32,221 nt of DNA from an uncultured Acetatifactor sp. (GCA_910585615.1 CAJUFO010000035.1:10267-42487), one strand, 5' to 3'; counted from the first letter of the stretch, positions 1-8,362 are shown. Notes: generated from the letters alone by a model not told the origin. A program made the numbers and translations.

Positions 1-25
1 AGGGACGGAATGGAGAGGATGAGGG

Positions 26-370
26 ATGCTGCAGATTGCCATATGTGACGATGAGGCTGCCCAGTGCTCCTTATTGGAATCCTATGTGAGGGAGTGGGAA
101 AGGCTGCGGCGGCAGGAGGCGGACATTGCGCTTGTGGGGAACGGGGAGCAGCTCCTGTTCCACTGGGAGGAGAGGCGCAGGGACATCCTGCTCCTGGACA
201 TCGATATGCCGGGCGTTGACGGCCTTTCCCTGGCCAGGAGGCTCCGGAGCCGGGGGGAGGATGTGCAGATCGTCTTCGTGACCGGGCTGGCGGAGTATGC
301 GCTGGAGGGCTATGATGTGGAGGCGGTGTCCTATCTAATCAAGCCGGTGTTTTATACTGGTACTATATAG
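26..370 (+). pseudogene. LytTR-family response regulator, receiver domain only (C-terminus lost)
   Basis: The 114-residue product is a CheY-like receiver domain. It shows the acidic pair D8-D9, the likely phospho-acceptor D58 in the LLLDIDMP stretch, T86 and the conserved K106 in YLIKPV. LytR/AgrA-type regulators are usually about 240 residues, with a LytTR DNA-binding domain after the receiver. Here the frame ends eight residues after K106-P107, and no LytTR sequence lies between the stop and the kinase gene that follows. A GAGAGGA-type ribosome site precedes the ATG. It sits directly upstream of an AgrC-like kinase, the usual partner. I infer a deletion of about 400 bp that removed the output domain. 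The remnant could still accept phosphate from the kinase, but it cannot bind DNA through LytTR. Confidence 0.8.
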
Positions 371-408
371 GGCAGGTGGGGACTATAGAGAGAGGATTGG
401 GAAAGCGG

Positions 409-1566
409 ATGCTGGGCTTCGGCCTGGCGGCGGGGTGCCTGGCGCTTTCCGCCTGGATTCCGCCCTGGCTGGCATGGCTTCTGGTGACGGGGGTGCTGTT
501 CCTGTACAGCCTTTTCTTTGACGGGGAGCCCTTTGGACGGCAGTGGTGGCGGGTGCTGCTGCCGGGGCTGCTGCTGGCGGGCTGCGCCCTGGTGCCCCGG
601 GCCTTAGGGCTTTGGAGCGCAGGCTTCGGGGACAGCCCTGTGAAGGCTGCGGCAGCCGCGGCATTTCTCTGCAATGGCCCCATCCTTTTTGCCTTTCTGC
701 TCCTGTTTTCCGGAAAGCGCCAGAGCCTGCGGCTATGGAACGGGATTCTGACAGCGCTGTCATTTTTGGGCGTCACCCTGTTCCAGTGGCTTCTGTGCGG
801 CACGGGCCGGATAGCGGTGGAGAGAAGCCTGCTGGGAACCCTGCTGTGGGGCAGCGCGGCCCTGGAGGCCCTGCTGTTTCTCACTGTGGAGGGCACGCTG
901 TATTTTTATAAGAAGGGTTTCGAGTTCCGCACGGAGCAGTTCCGCAGCCGGCTGATGGAGCACAGCTACGGGGAGATCAGGGACATCTACATGGACGTGC
1001 GGGGCTGGCGGCACGATTACCACAACCACATGCAGGTGATGAAGGCGAAGCTGTCCATGGGGGATCTGGATGGCATGGGGGCCTATCTGGACCAGCTGGA
1101 GAGGGAGCTGGATCGGGTGGACACTCTGGTGAAGTCCGGGAACCTGATGACGGACGCTATTTTAAACAGCAAGCTGACTCTGGCCAGGCGGAACAACATT
1201 CAGGTAAACTGCAAGGCGAAGCTCCCGGAACGGTTGCCCATGGAGGACGTGGATCTGTGCGTGATTCTGGGCAACCTCTTGGACAATGCCATCGAGGCCT
1301 GCCAGAAGTTGGAGGAGGACAGCCGTACCCTGCGCCTGTACATGGCGGTGAACAAGGGGCAGTTCTACCTGTCTTTGCAGAATTCCGCCCCGCAGGAGCC
1401 GGATTTCGATGCCAGGCATTACATCACCAGCAAGAGAGGGAACCACGGTTTAGGGATGAAGCGGGTGAAGGCTGCGGTGGACAAATACCAGGGCTACCTG
1501 AACCTGGCCAACGAGCCGGGGATATTTGCGGCGGAGGTGACCATGCCGCTTGCGGACTTTTCGTGA
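409..1566 (+). CDS. AgrC-like sensor histidine kinase (GHKL ATPase)
   Basis: A membrane sensor kinase of 385 residues from the ATG at 409; an in-frame GTG at 376 would add 11 residues. About six hydrophobic segments fill the first 180 residues. They are followed by an H-box with H202 in the RHDYHNHMQ stretch, an N-box (NLLDNAIEAC) and a glycine-rich ATP-lid motif (HGLGMKRVK). This architecture is typical of peptide-sensing AgrC/HPK10 kinases that pair with LytTR regulators, and the gene follows a truncated one. The kinase itself looks full length. Its natural output is probably the pair of ABC exporter genes downstream, but that is only inferred from position. A hairpin terminator follows the stop codon. 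Confidence 0.85.
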   Translation: MLGFGLAAGCLALSAWIPPWLAWLLVTGVLFLYSLFFDGEPFGRQWWRVLLPGLLLAGCALVPRALGLWSAGFGDSPVKAAAAAAFLCNGPILFAFLLLFSGKRQSLRLWNGILTALSFLGVTLFQWLLCGTGRIAVERSLLGTLLWGSAALEALLFLTVEGTLYFYKKGFEFRTEQFRSRLMEHSYGEIRDIYMDVRGWRHDYHNHMQVMKAKLSMGDLDGMGAYLDQLERELDRVDTLVKSGNLMTDAILNSKLTLARRNNIQVNCKAKLPERLPMEDVDLCVILGNLLDNAIEACQKLEEDSRTLRLYMAVNKGQFYLSLQNSAPQEPDFDARHYITSKRGNHGLGMKRVKAAVDKYQGYLNLANEPGIFAAEVTMPLADFS

Positions 1567-1586
1567 AAAAAACATGACATTTCGTG

Positions 1587-1618
1587 CAGGAATCCCCACA
1601 AAAGGGGATTCCTGTTTT
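1587..1618 (+). terminator. Rho-independent terminator after the kinase gene
   Basis: A perfect 11-bp stem pairs 1587-1597 with 1604-1614 across a 6-base loop. It is followed by a short T-run (TTTT). It closes the two-component transcript before the ABC exporter genes. Confidence 0.8.
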
Positions 1619-1692
1619 AAAATGGGGAAAATGCAAAAAGCAATTCGACCCGGAAGAGACCGGGACGGGAAGTTGGGAGGAGGCAAAAACGG

Positions 1693-3528
1693 ATGAAGAA
1701 AAAAGCGGATAAAACGAAACAGTATTCCCTGTGGGATAACTGTCGGTATGCCCTCCGCCAACTGCGGCAGAAGGAAGGGAATATGGGCATGGCCGTCTGC
1801 GGGGGCGACGTGGCCCTGGGGGTCCTGCTGCCCTTCCTGGAGGCGGCGCTGGCCGGGGCGGTGGCGGCCATCCTGACGAGCGGCAGACGTCCGGAGGCGA
1901 TTCTTTTGCTGGTGGCGGGCTATGTGGTTCTGCTGCAGACAGTCCGGTTCCTGCAGGGGCATCTGCGGAACCTGCGGTTTAAGACATTGTTCCTGCTGCG
2001 AATCGACATGGGGATGGATTTCTTCAGGAAGACCGTGTGGATGGACGGACAGAGCCTGGAGAGCGCCCAGGGACAGAAGAAGCGGAAGGATGCCGGTAGG
2101 AATCTGTACTCGGGGAACGGCCAGGGGATAGAGGCCTATACAAAAGCCTGGTGCGATCTGGTGATGCAGCTGATCGGCCTGGTCCTCTATGGTGCGATTG
2201 TGGGGCAGGTCAGCCTGATTCTGCTGGCCATATTGGTCATGCAGACCCTGCTGGTGTCATATCTCCACACAAAGGCGGGAAAGCGCGCCTATGCCATGGA
2301 AGATGAGATTGAGAAAAAATGGGGCATATTCCAGTATCTGCGGCGGGAGACCGTGGTTCCCAGCAATGGAAAGGACATCCGGATGTACCGGATGGACAAA
2401 TGGTTCCTGGGGATGTTCCATGGGCTCATCGACAGGGTGTGCGCTCTGATAGACAGGCAGCAGACCGGGTACATGGCGGCTGGCATGGCGGAGAATCTGC
2501 TCACCTTTGCCAGGAGCATGGTGGTCTACGGGTGGCTCGTCCGGGAGATGGCAGCAGGAAATATGACGATACCGTCATTTCTGCTCTATGTGGGAATCGT
2601 GGCAGGATTTGGCGCATGGATGAACGGGTTGTTTGAGGCCTGGCGGAAGATTCTGGAGAATGAGAAGCTTATGGACGACTACCGGGACTTCATGGATTTC
2701 GGTGTGGTGGAGGAAGGAAGACAGGCGCCGGAGAGACCCGGGCGCACCCATGAGATTCGGTTCGAGCATGTGTGCTTCCGATATGAAGGCAGCGAAGAAG
2801 ATACCATCCGGGATTTGAACCTGACCATCCGGCCGGGAGAGCGCCTGGCGCTGGTGGGGCCAAACGGCGCGGGCAAGACCACTCTCATCAAGCTCCTGTG
2901 CGGCCTCTACCGTCCTACCTCCGGCACTGTATATCTGGACGGAAGGGACATCCAGTCTCTGGACCAGAGGGCAGTCTTCCGGGAATTCGCTGTGGTGTTC
3001 CAGGACGTGTTCGCCTTCTCCTTCCCATTGGCGGACAATGTGTCTTGTGTGGACTGTGGGCGGGAGGATTCGGAAAGGCTTCGGGAGAGTCTGGAAAAGG
3101 CGGGGCTCTGGGAGCGGGTGCAGGCGTTGCCGAAGGGGGCGCAGACTTTCATGAACAAGGATTTGGACGAGGCGGGCGTGGCCCTGTCCGGGGGTGAGGT
3201 ACAGAAGCTCATGCTGGCCAGGGCCCTCTACAAGGACGCTCCCATGGTCATTCTGGACGAGCCCACCGCTGCCCTTGACCCCATTGCGGAGAGCGAGATG
3301 TATGAAAGGTATAATGAGCTGGTTCAGGGGAGGACGGCTGTCTTTATCTCTCACAGGTTAAGTTCCACACGGTTCTGCGACAGGATTCTCTTCCTGGAGA
3401 ATGGCCGCATCACGGAGGAGGGGACCCACGGGGAGCTGATGCAAAGGGGCGGGGCCTACGCGGAGCTCTTTTCCGTCCAGGCCAGGTATTATAAGGAACA
3501 AAAAACGGAATGCGCAGCGACACTATAA
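1693..3528 (+). CDS. ABC exporter half-transporter (permease fused to ATPase), first subunit
   Basis: A 611-residue type IV ABC exporter subunit. The N-terminal 330 residues hold several membrane segments, followed by a complete nucleotide-binding domain. It has Walker A with K395 (GPNGAGKTT), a Q-loop (VFQDVFAF), the signature LSGGE at 498-502, Walker B with D522-E523, and the switch H554. All catalytic residues are present. An AGGAGG-like site precedes the ATG. It probably forms a heterodimer with the next gene, which has the same architecture. The last residues (about KTECAATL) and the TAA stop are encoded inside the first copy of a palindromic repeat that begins at about 3500, so the native C-terminus was probably altered when the repeat arrived. 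The substrate is unknown; the neighbouring AgrC-like kinase makes a peptide plausible. Confidence 0.9.
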   Translation: MKKKADKTKQYSLWDNCRYALRQLRQKEGNMGMAVCGGDVALGVLLPFLEAALAGAVAAILTSGRRPEAILLLVAGYVVLLQTVRFLQGHLRNLRFKTLFLLRIDMGMDFFRKTVWMDGQSLESAQGQKKRKDAGRNLYSGNGQGIEAYTKAWCDLVMQLIGLVLYGAIVGQVSLILLAILVMQTLLVSYLHTKAGKRAYAMEDEIEKKWGIFQYLRRETVVPSNGKDIRMYRMDKWFLGMFHGLIDRVCALIDRQQTGYMAAGMAENLLTFARSMVVYGWLVREMAAGNMTIPSFLLYVGIVAGFGAWMNGLFEAWRKILENEKLMDDYRDFMDFGVVEEGRQAPERPGRTHEIRFEHVCFRYEGSEEDTIRDLNLTIRPGERLALVGPNGAGKTTLIKLLCGLYRPTSGTVYLDGRDIQSLDQRAVFREFAVVFQDVFAFSFPLADNVSCVDCGREDSERLRESLEKAGLWERVQALPKGAQTFMNKDLDEAGVALSGGEVQKLMLARALYKDAPMVILDEPTAALDPIAESEMYERYNELVQGRTAVFISHRLSSTRFCDRILFLENGRITEEGTHGELMQRGGAYAELFSVQARYYKEQKTECAATL

Positions 3529-3637
3529 AGTCGCGAGAGCGCACGAGAGCAAATTTCATGAGCGCATTTCGAATGAAATTTGCTCTCCGAAAAGTGCGCC
3601 GAAGAGACTTTATCCTTCAGTGCCGTCGCGCAGCGAC
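3500..3637. repeat. 138-bp palindromic repeat, copy 1
   Basis: First of two tandem copies with a period of 145 bp; I count four mismatches between them over 138 bp. Nested inverted arms could form a large cruciform: 3545-3559 with 3573-3587 (15 bp perfect), 3539-3544 with 3594-3599, and 3525-3532 with 3606-3613. Short GCAGCGAC sequences mark both ends. No coding capacity is evident. It resembles a MITE-like or REP-like intergenic element. It supplies the stop codon of the upstream ABC gene. Confidence 0.85.
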
Positions 3638-3644
3638 CAAAAAT

Positions 3645-3782
3645 AAAAAACGGAATGCGCAGCGACACTATAAAGTCGCGATGGCGCACGAGAGCAAATT
3701 TCATGAGCGCACTTCGAATGAAATTTGCTCTCCGAAAAGTGCGCCGAAGAGACTTTATCCTTTAGTGCCGTCGCGCAGCGAC
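3645..3782. repeat. 138-bp palindromic repeat, copy 2
   Basis: Second tandem copy, separated from copy 1 by 7 bases. The main 15-bp arms are 3690-3704 and 3718-3732. It ends 23 bases before the start codon of the second ABC gene, so hairpins formed in the transcript would lie just upstream of that gene's ribosome site. It could set the relative expression of the two subunits or stabilise the mRNA, but that is inference. Confidence 0.85.
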
Positions 3783-3805
3783 TTTATTCAGAAAGGAAGG
3801 GCAGT

Positions 3806-5644
3806 ATGCGTGAATTGAAATCTATCCATAAAATGGGGATTCGGCTGTTGAAGATGATACACAGGGAGGATTCCTCCGTCATCCCTCTGCATCTGCTGGA
3901 TATATGCCTTTCCCTGGCGCAGATCTACGCAGGGCTGTTCCTGACGGCGGGGCTGATCGATGCGCTGCTGGCGGGAGCGTACCGTGAGGCGGCATGGCAG
4001 GCCGTGGTCCTGCTGGGGGCCACCCTCCTGCTCGGCCTGGCCCAGCGTCTGCTCCAGAGGCGGTTCAAGAGCCTCGGGACGAGGATGTGGCTGATTTTCT
4101 ATGTGTGGCTTCGGGAAAAGGTGTTCTCCATGGACTATGAGAGCATGGAGAAGCCGGAGGTGGCCGAGAAGATCCTGTTTTCGGAGCGCACTTCGGACAT
4201 GTACGGAGGCCTTGACACCCTGCTGAACCACTATTGCAATATTCTGCGGGCGATTTTGAATATCCTGCTGTCGGTTTCCCTGGTGGTCCATCTGTGCCTG
4301 ACAAGACCGGCGGGAGGCCTGGGCCTGGTGGGGAGCCTGACGGGCCCGATTCCCTCCTTTGGGCTCTTTGCGGTATTGCTCGTGGGTATGTGCGCCTGCT
4401 CTTTCCGGGCTTTCACCAAATTTGCCGCAAGGCAGATGGAAATCTTCAACAGCCATACGGGAGTGGAGGAGAAGCTCACCTATTTGCTGAACAATGTGTA
4501 CGACAATGAAAAGGTGGGAAAAATCATCCGTATCTACGGCATGGAGGAGATGATTCTGGAAAACACCGCTCAGGAAGAACGGGAGAGCAGAGCCTATTTC
4601 GAGAAGATGTGCGATGTGAGGAACGCGGCAAACGACGCTAACAACCTGGTGAGCAGCGTCTTCGCTGTAGGCGCCTATCTGCTGGCGGCGCTGAAGGTGG
4701 TGGCAGGGGCCGTCACCGTGGGCGCGTTCACCCGGTATGTGGGGGCGCTGAACCAGTTCGGCTCCGCCTGCTTCTCCCTGATTTCCGAGCACGGGGAGCT
4801 TCAGAAGATCTGCACCACCATGACGGACTTCCTGGCCTTCCTGGACATGGAGAATCCCCACGCGTCGGGCAGCATCCCCGTGGAGAAGCGGGACGACGGG
4901 GAGTATGAGCTGGCTTTCGAGGACGTGAGCTTCCATTACCCCGGCAGCGAGAAACTGGTGCTCAAAAACGTGAGCTTCAAGCTGCGCATCAAGGGAAAGC
5001 TGGCGGTGGTGGGCCGAAACGGCGCGGGCAAGACCACCTTCATCAAGCTCTTGTGCCGCCTCTACGAGCCCACGGAGGGGCGCATCACTTTGAACGGCAC
5101 GGACATCCGCAAGTATGACGAGGAGGAATACCGCCGCATCTTCGGCGTGGTGTTCCAGGACTTCAAGCTCTTCGCTTTTCCTGTGTGGGAGAACGTGGCC
5201 GCGGGCTATGAGAGGCAGGACCACCGAATCTGGAAGGCCCTGGAGCAGGCGGACGCAGCCGACCTGGTGAGGAACATGGAGAACGGCCTGGACACCTGGC
5301 TATACAAGAGCGTGGAGGACGGCGTGGAGATTAGCGGCGGCGAAGCCCAGAAGCTGGCTTTGGCCAGGGCACTGTATAAAGACGCGCCCGTGGTCATCCT
5401 GGACGAGCCCACGGCGGCCCTGGATCCCAAGGCGGAGGCGGAGGTCTATGAGCGCTTCGGCCAGCTGGTGGAGGGCAGGACCAGCATCTACATCTCCCAC
5501 CGGATGAGCAGCTGCCGGTTCTGCGATGAGATTATCGTATTCCAGGACGGCCAGATTGTGGAGCAGGGCAGCCATGAGGAGCTCTTTGCCGCAGGGGGAT
5601 GCTATGCACAGATGTGGAACGCCCAGGCGAAATATTACGCATGA
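3806..5644 (+). CDS. ABC exporter half-transporter, second subunit
   Basis: A 612-residue ABC exporter subunit. I chose ATG 3806 because GGAAGG lies just upstream and the residues before it come from the palindromic repeat. Hydrophobic segments occupy about the first 340 residues. The ATPase has Walker A with K409 (GRNGAGKTT), a Q-loop (VFQDFKLFAF), signature SGGE at 510-513, Walker B D533-E534 and switch H565. It is similar in layout to the preceding gene and is most likely its heterodimer partner in the cytoplasmic membrane. Only the two-copy repeat separates them, so they are probably co-transcribed. The substrate is not shown by the sequence. A G+C-rich hairpin follows the stop. Confidence 0.9.
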   Translation: MRELKSIHKMGIRLLKMIHREDSSVIPLHLLDICLSLAQIYAGLFLTAGLIDALLAGAYREAAWQAVVLLGATLLLGLAQRLLQRRFKSLGTRMWLIFYVWLREKVFSMDYESMEKPEVAEKILFSERTSDMYGGLDTLLNHYCNILRAILNILLSVSLVVHLCLTRPAGGLGLVGSLTGPIPSFGLFAVLLVGMCACSFRAFTKFAARQMEIFNSHTGVEEKLTYLLNNVYDNEKVGKIIRIYGMEEMILENTAQEERESRAYFEKMCDVRNAANDANNLVSSVFAVGAYLLAALKVVAGAVTVGAFTRYVGALNQFGSACFSLISEHGELQKICTTMTDFLAFLDMENPHASGSIPVEKRDDGEYELAFEDVSFHYPGSEKLVLKNVSFKLRIKGKLAVVGRNGAGKTTFIKLLCRLYEPTEGRITLNGTDIRKYDEEEYRRIFGVVFQDFKLFAFPVWENVAAGYERQDHRIWKALEQADAADLVRNMENGLDTWLYKSVEDGVEISGGEAQKLALARALYKDAPVVILDEPTAALDPKAEAEVYERFGQLVEGRTSIYISHRMSSCRFCDEIIVFQDGQIVEQGSHEELFAAGGCYAQMWNAQAKYYA

Positions 5645-5654
5645 GTTTCTTTCC

Positions 5655-5684
5655 AGGGGGAGAAGGCCGCGGCTTTCTCCCCCT
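5655..5684 (+). terminator. G+C-rich hairpin, possible terminator
   Basis: Arms 5655-5667 and 5672-5684 pair almost perfectly, with one G-U pair, around a very short loop. There is no good T-run after it, so it may be a weak terminator or an mRNA-end structure for the ABC exporter transcript. Confidence 0.5.
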
Positions 5685-5879
5685 TGGTGGCTTTCCGGGG
5701 AGAGCCAGGTGATCCTTGGAGGACAGCGCCCAAATAGCTCCGGGAGCGTCACTTCCACCCAAAGGAAATTATGATTCCCCTGGCCTGCGTCAGGGAGACG
5801 CTGCCCGGAAGCTTCTTCCGATATTTCACGATGCCGTTCATCTGGCGGCAGTGATCCTCCGCCTCCTTCTGAAAGCCGC

Positions 5880-5908
5880 TTGACAAACATCGCTTTTCTC
5901 TATATGAT
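5880..5908 (+). promoter_or_regulatory. Sigma-A promoter for the NSS transporter
   Basis: TTGACA at 5880-5885 and TATGAT at 5903-5908 are separated by exactly 17 bp. The start codon is at 5954, after an AAGGAGA ribosome site. Confidence 0.8.
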
Positions 5909-5953
5909 TTACATAAATTGCCGGGAAAAGGCGTAAAGAAAAGGAGAAGACAA

Positions 5954-7420
5954 ATGAAACGTGAGAGATTCGGCTCCCGGATCGGATTTATACTGGTGTC
6001 CGCGGGATGTGCCATAGGAATCGGAAATGTATGGAAGTTCCCTTATATCTGCGGCGAGTATGGAGGCGCGGCATTCATCCTGATCTATCTGGCATTCCTG
6101 TTGATTCTGGGAATCCCGGTGCTGGTCTGCGAATTCGCCATCGGCAGGAGCGGCAGAAAGAGCGTGGCCCTCAGTTTTGAGGAGCTGGCGCCGTCCGGCA
6201 CAAGATGGCACAGGCTGAAATACATAGGTATCATGGGATGCTACCTGTTGATGATGTTCTATACCATGGTAGGCGGATGGATGATGTACTACTGCTATAA
6301 AAGCCTGCGTGGAGAATTCTCAGGGGCTTCCCCGGAAGAGATATCGGATGCTTTCGGCGGGATGCTGGCGGATCTGCCTACCATGACCTTCTGGACGGTG
6401 CTTATCTGCGTCCTTGGCTTCGCTGTCTGCCTCTTTGGGCTGAAGTCCGGCGTGGAGCGTATCACGAAAGTCATGATGGGGGCACTGTTGGCCATTATGG
6501 TGGTGCTGGCGGTCCATTCCGTATTTTTGGAGGGAGCCGAAGACGGAATCCGCTTCTACCTGTTGCCGGATTTCGGGAAAATGGTGGAGAACGGCATCGG
6601 AAATGTGGTGTTCGCGGCGCTGAGCCAGGCTTTTTTCACATTGTCTCTGGGCGTGGGGGCCATGCTGATCTTCGGAAGCTACCTGGACCGGTCACATCGG
6701 CTGACGGGAGAGGCGGCGAACATCACCGCGCTGGACACTTTCGTGGCGTTCATGGCCGGATTCATCGTCATTCCGGCTTGCTTCGCCTATGGCATCGAGC
6801 CTGGGGCAGGGCCCAGCCTGGTATTCATCACGCTGCCCAACATCTTCTCCCGGATGCCGGGAGGGTTCCTGTGGAGCGCGCTGTTCTTCCTGTTTCTGAC
6901 TTTTGCGGCTCTGTCCACGATTATTGCTGTATTCGAGAACATCATCGCCTTCGATATGGACTTGTTCGGATGGTCGAGAAAAAAGAGCGTGCTGGTCAGC
7001 GCGGTGCTGATCATCGTGCTGAGCATGCCGGCGGTGCTGGGGTACAATGTGCTGTCCGGGATACAGCCCCTGGGGGAGGGCAGCACCATCATGGATCTGG
7101 AGGACTTCATCGTGTCCAACAACCTGCTCCCTCTGGGCAGCCTGGGCTATGTGCTGTTCTGCACCCGGAAGAACGGCTGGGGGTGGGAGCGCTTTATGGA
7201 GGAGGCCAACGCGGGCGAAGGGCTTGCTTTTCCCAGAGGGCTGCGGGCCTATGTGGCCTATGGGATTCCGCTGATTATCGCGTTCATCTACCTGAAAGGG
7301 TATTACGATAAGTTCCAGGGGGAGGGGCCCCTGGTGCTGGCAGGCTGGATGGCCGCCGCGGTGCTGTTCCTTCTGTTCGTGTTCTGGTGCGCGGCGGGGA
7401 AGGGCAGAGAAAAAGGATGA
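5954..7420 (+). CDS. Sodium:neurotransmitter symporter (SNF/NSS) family transporter
   Basis: A 488-residue integral membrane protein with about 11-12 hydrophobic segments, the size of bacterial NSS transporters such as MhsT and LeuT. The first segment carries the family's sodium- and substrate-site pattern: AGCAIGIGNVWKFPY followed by GGAAF, where many members have GGGAF. These proteins bring amino acids or related small molecules in with sodium. I chose ATG 5954 because AAGGAGA lies at the right distance; an upstream in-frame ATG at 5918 has no such site. It has its own promoter and terminator, so it is a single-gene unit. The substrate cannot be told from sequence. Confidence 0.9.
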   Translation: MKRERFGSRIGFILVSAGCAIGIGNVWKFPYICGEYGGAAFILIYLAFLLILGIPVLVCEFAIGRSGRKSVALSFEELAPSGTRWHRLKYIGIMGCYLLMMFYTMVGGWMMYYCYKSLRGEFSGASPEEISDAFGGMLADLPTMTFWTVLICVLGFAVCLFGLKSGVERITKVMMGALLAIMVVLAVHSVFLEGAEDGIRFYLLPDFGKMVENGIGNVVFAALSQAFFTLSLGVGAMLIFGSYLDRSHRLTGEAANITALDTFVAFMAGFIVIPACFAYGIEPGAGPSLVFITLPNIFSRMPGGFLWSALFFLFLTFAALSTIIAVFENIIAFDMDLFGWSRKKSVLVSAVLIIVLSMPAVLGYNVLSGIQPLGEGSTIMDLEDFIVSNNLLPLGSLGYVLFCTRKNGWGWERFMEEANAGEGLAFPRGLRAYVAYGIPLIIAFIYLKGYYDKFQGEGPLVLAGWMAAAVLFLLFVFWCAAGKGREKG

Positions 7421-7431
7421 CTAATCCTTGA

Positions 7432-7463
7432 AAAAGATGGTTGTGGTCAGCCATCTTTTTTTA
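7432..7463 (+). terminator. Rho-independent terminator of the NSS transporter gene
   Basis: Arms 7432-7443 and 7448-7459 form a 12-bp stem with one G-U pair and a 4-base loop, running into a T-rich tail. Confidence 0.85.
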
Positions 7464-7664
7464 TTCCCGCAGGCAATGAGCCAAGCGGCCGTGCTTGCAC
7501 GGCCAGTTGGCGAATGCCGCGAGGGCCAAATACCAAAGTGTCCGAAGGACACTTTCTGCTCTGCAGCGTTGCAAACTTGATACCCCGTTGTTTGCAGCGG
7601 GATATTTGATTAGGCAGCATTCAGCGTTATGCAGTATAAGTTGCGATATCCAAAAGATTTCCGC

Positions 7665-7693
7665 TTGACAAACGCTCAGAAAGGAGATATATT
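7665..7693 (+). promoter_or_regulatory. Sigma-A promoter for the carbohydrate ABC transporter operon
   Basis: TTGACA at 7665-7670 and TATATT at 7688-7693 with 17-bp spacing. The permease start is at 7762, after a GAGGAGG site. Confidence 0.75.
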
Positions 7694-7761
7694 ATAGTTA
7701 CAATAATTAAACGGTGTTTAGTAATAATAAACAAGAACGAAAGACATTGAGAGGAGGATTT

Positions 7762-8166
7762 ATGAAAGCACTGAAAAATGGTGGATGGAAACATGTCCGG
7801 AAAGAGCTTTGGAAGAACAGGTTCCTATATCTGATGCTTGCCATACCGCTATTGTATTTCTTTGTCTTCAAATACGGGGCTATCGGATGGCTGGGCATCG
7901 CTTTTAAAAACTACAATGCCAGAGCGGGCCTGTGGAAAAGCAAGGGAGTGGGGCTGAAATACTTCAAGATGTTCCTGAACGATCCGTATTTCTTCACGGT
8001 GTTGAAGAATACGATTATAATCAGCCTGTGCAGCCTGGTCTTCTATTTTCCGGTGCCTATTATCCTGGCGCTGATGATCAACGAGGTGAAAGGGGTCCGG
8101 AAGAAGAAATTCGTACAGACGGTTACATATCTTCCCTATTTCATATCAACGGTTGTCCGACCCTAA
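7762..8166 (+). pseudogene. LplB-like carbohydrate ABC permease, N-terminal half (interrupted)
   Basis: The first 132 residues match the start of LplB-type sugar permeases. They include a basic N-terminus, a first membrane helix (FLYLMLAIPLLYFFVFKYG), the periplasmic GVGLKYFKMFLNDPYFF stretch, and two more helices up to YLPYFISTVV. The frame then leaves the family and stops after two foreign codons (R, P). The C-terminal half reappears at 19442 in the same orientation. An A+T-rich island of about 11.3 kb lies between. The two halves total about 274 residues against a usual 300-310, so about 30 codons around the junction are missing. ATG 7762 has a strong GAGGAGG site. The transporter is presumably inactive unless the island can excise cleanly. 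Confidence 0.88.
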
Positions 8167-8193
8167 TATGGAGCAAGGTTTTGAGAGTGTATT

Positions 8194-8207
8194 GTGTGTA
8201 TAGCGTT
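8194..8207 (+). repeat. Island left-end direct repeat
   Basis: GTGTGTATAGCGTT lies 36 bp inside the left junction and matches 13 of 14 bases of the right-end copy at 19394, in the same orientation. A related TGTGTATGGTGTT follows at 8255-8267, and an inverted TGTATACACA at 8231-8240. Several copies at one end would fit recombinase arm or core sites. Confidence 0.6.
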
Positions 8208-8333
8208 TGAAAATAGTGGAAAATAAGAACTGTATACACAAATAGAAAGAAAATTGTGTATGGTGTTGTAATAGCTGGCTTGCAGGAGCAGAATTCTGGA
8301 AGGCAGCTTTTTATATGGCTTTATGAAATGTGA

Positions 8334-8362
8334 TTGTAGAGGAAGTCAAATTTTGCTATAAT
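8334..8362 (+). promoter_or_regulatory. Promoter for the DUF1016-type nuclease gene
   Basis: TTGTAG at 8334-8339 and a consensus TATAAT at 8357-8362 with 17-bp spacing. The -10 is extended by TG at 8354-8355. It lies 47 bp upstream of the start codon. Confidence 0.75.

Larger units (their letters stand above)
5645..5953. other. Intergenic region between ABC exporter and NSS transporter
   Basis: This 309-bp gap holds the hairpin just described and, at its end, the promoter and ribosome site of the next gene. Its middle (about 5765-5885) has a minus-strand open frame reading GFQKEAEDHCRQMNG and onward. This looks slightly protein-like but has no start or recognisable family, so I did not call a gene. 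Confidence 0.5.
7421..7761. other. Structured intergenic region before the sugar-transport operon
   Basis: A 341-bp gap. After the terminator come three successive hairpins: 7487-7504 (GGCCGTGC arms), 7535-7555 (9-bp perfect arms around GAA) and 7585-7600 (6-bp arms around TTTG). Next is a short sequence shared with 22572-22586, then the operon promoter and ribosome site. The hairpin cluster looks like a non-coding structured intergenic repeat. No open frame in it looks like protein. Confidence 0.5.

Noticed and set aside
3500..3782. CRISPR array
   Set aside because: There are only two copies of a long self-complementary unit with no spacers and no cas genes nearby.
3725..3805. N-terminal extension of the second ABC gene into the repeat
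   Set aside because: The extension is encoded by the palindromic repeat. ATG 3806 has a good GGAAGG site and starts a normal-length subunit.
3788..5224. Long minus-strand open frame (478 codons) opposite the second ABC gene
   Set aside because: The plus strand carries a full ABC exporter with all motifs. The minus frame is His/Gln/Arg-rich without any domain, as expected opposite a G+C-rich gene.
5749..6015. Minus-strand 88-codon frame before the NSS transporter
   Set aside because: Part of it looks mildly protein-like, but it overlaps the transporter's start, promoter and ribosome site. It has no start signal and matches no family I know.
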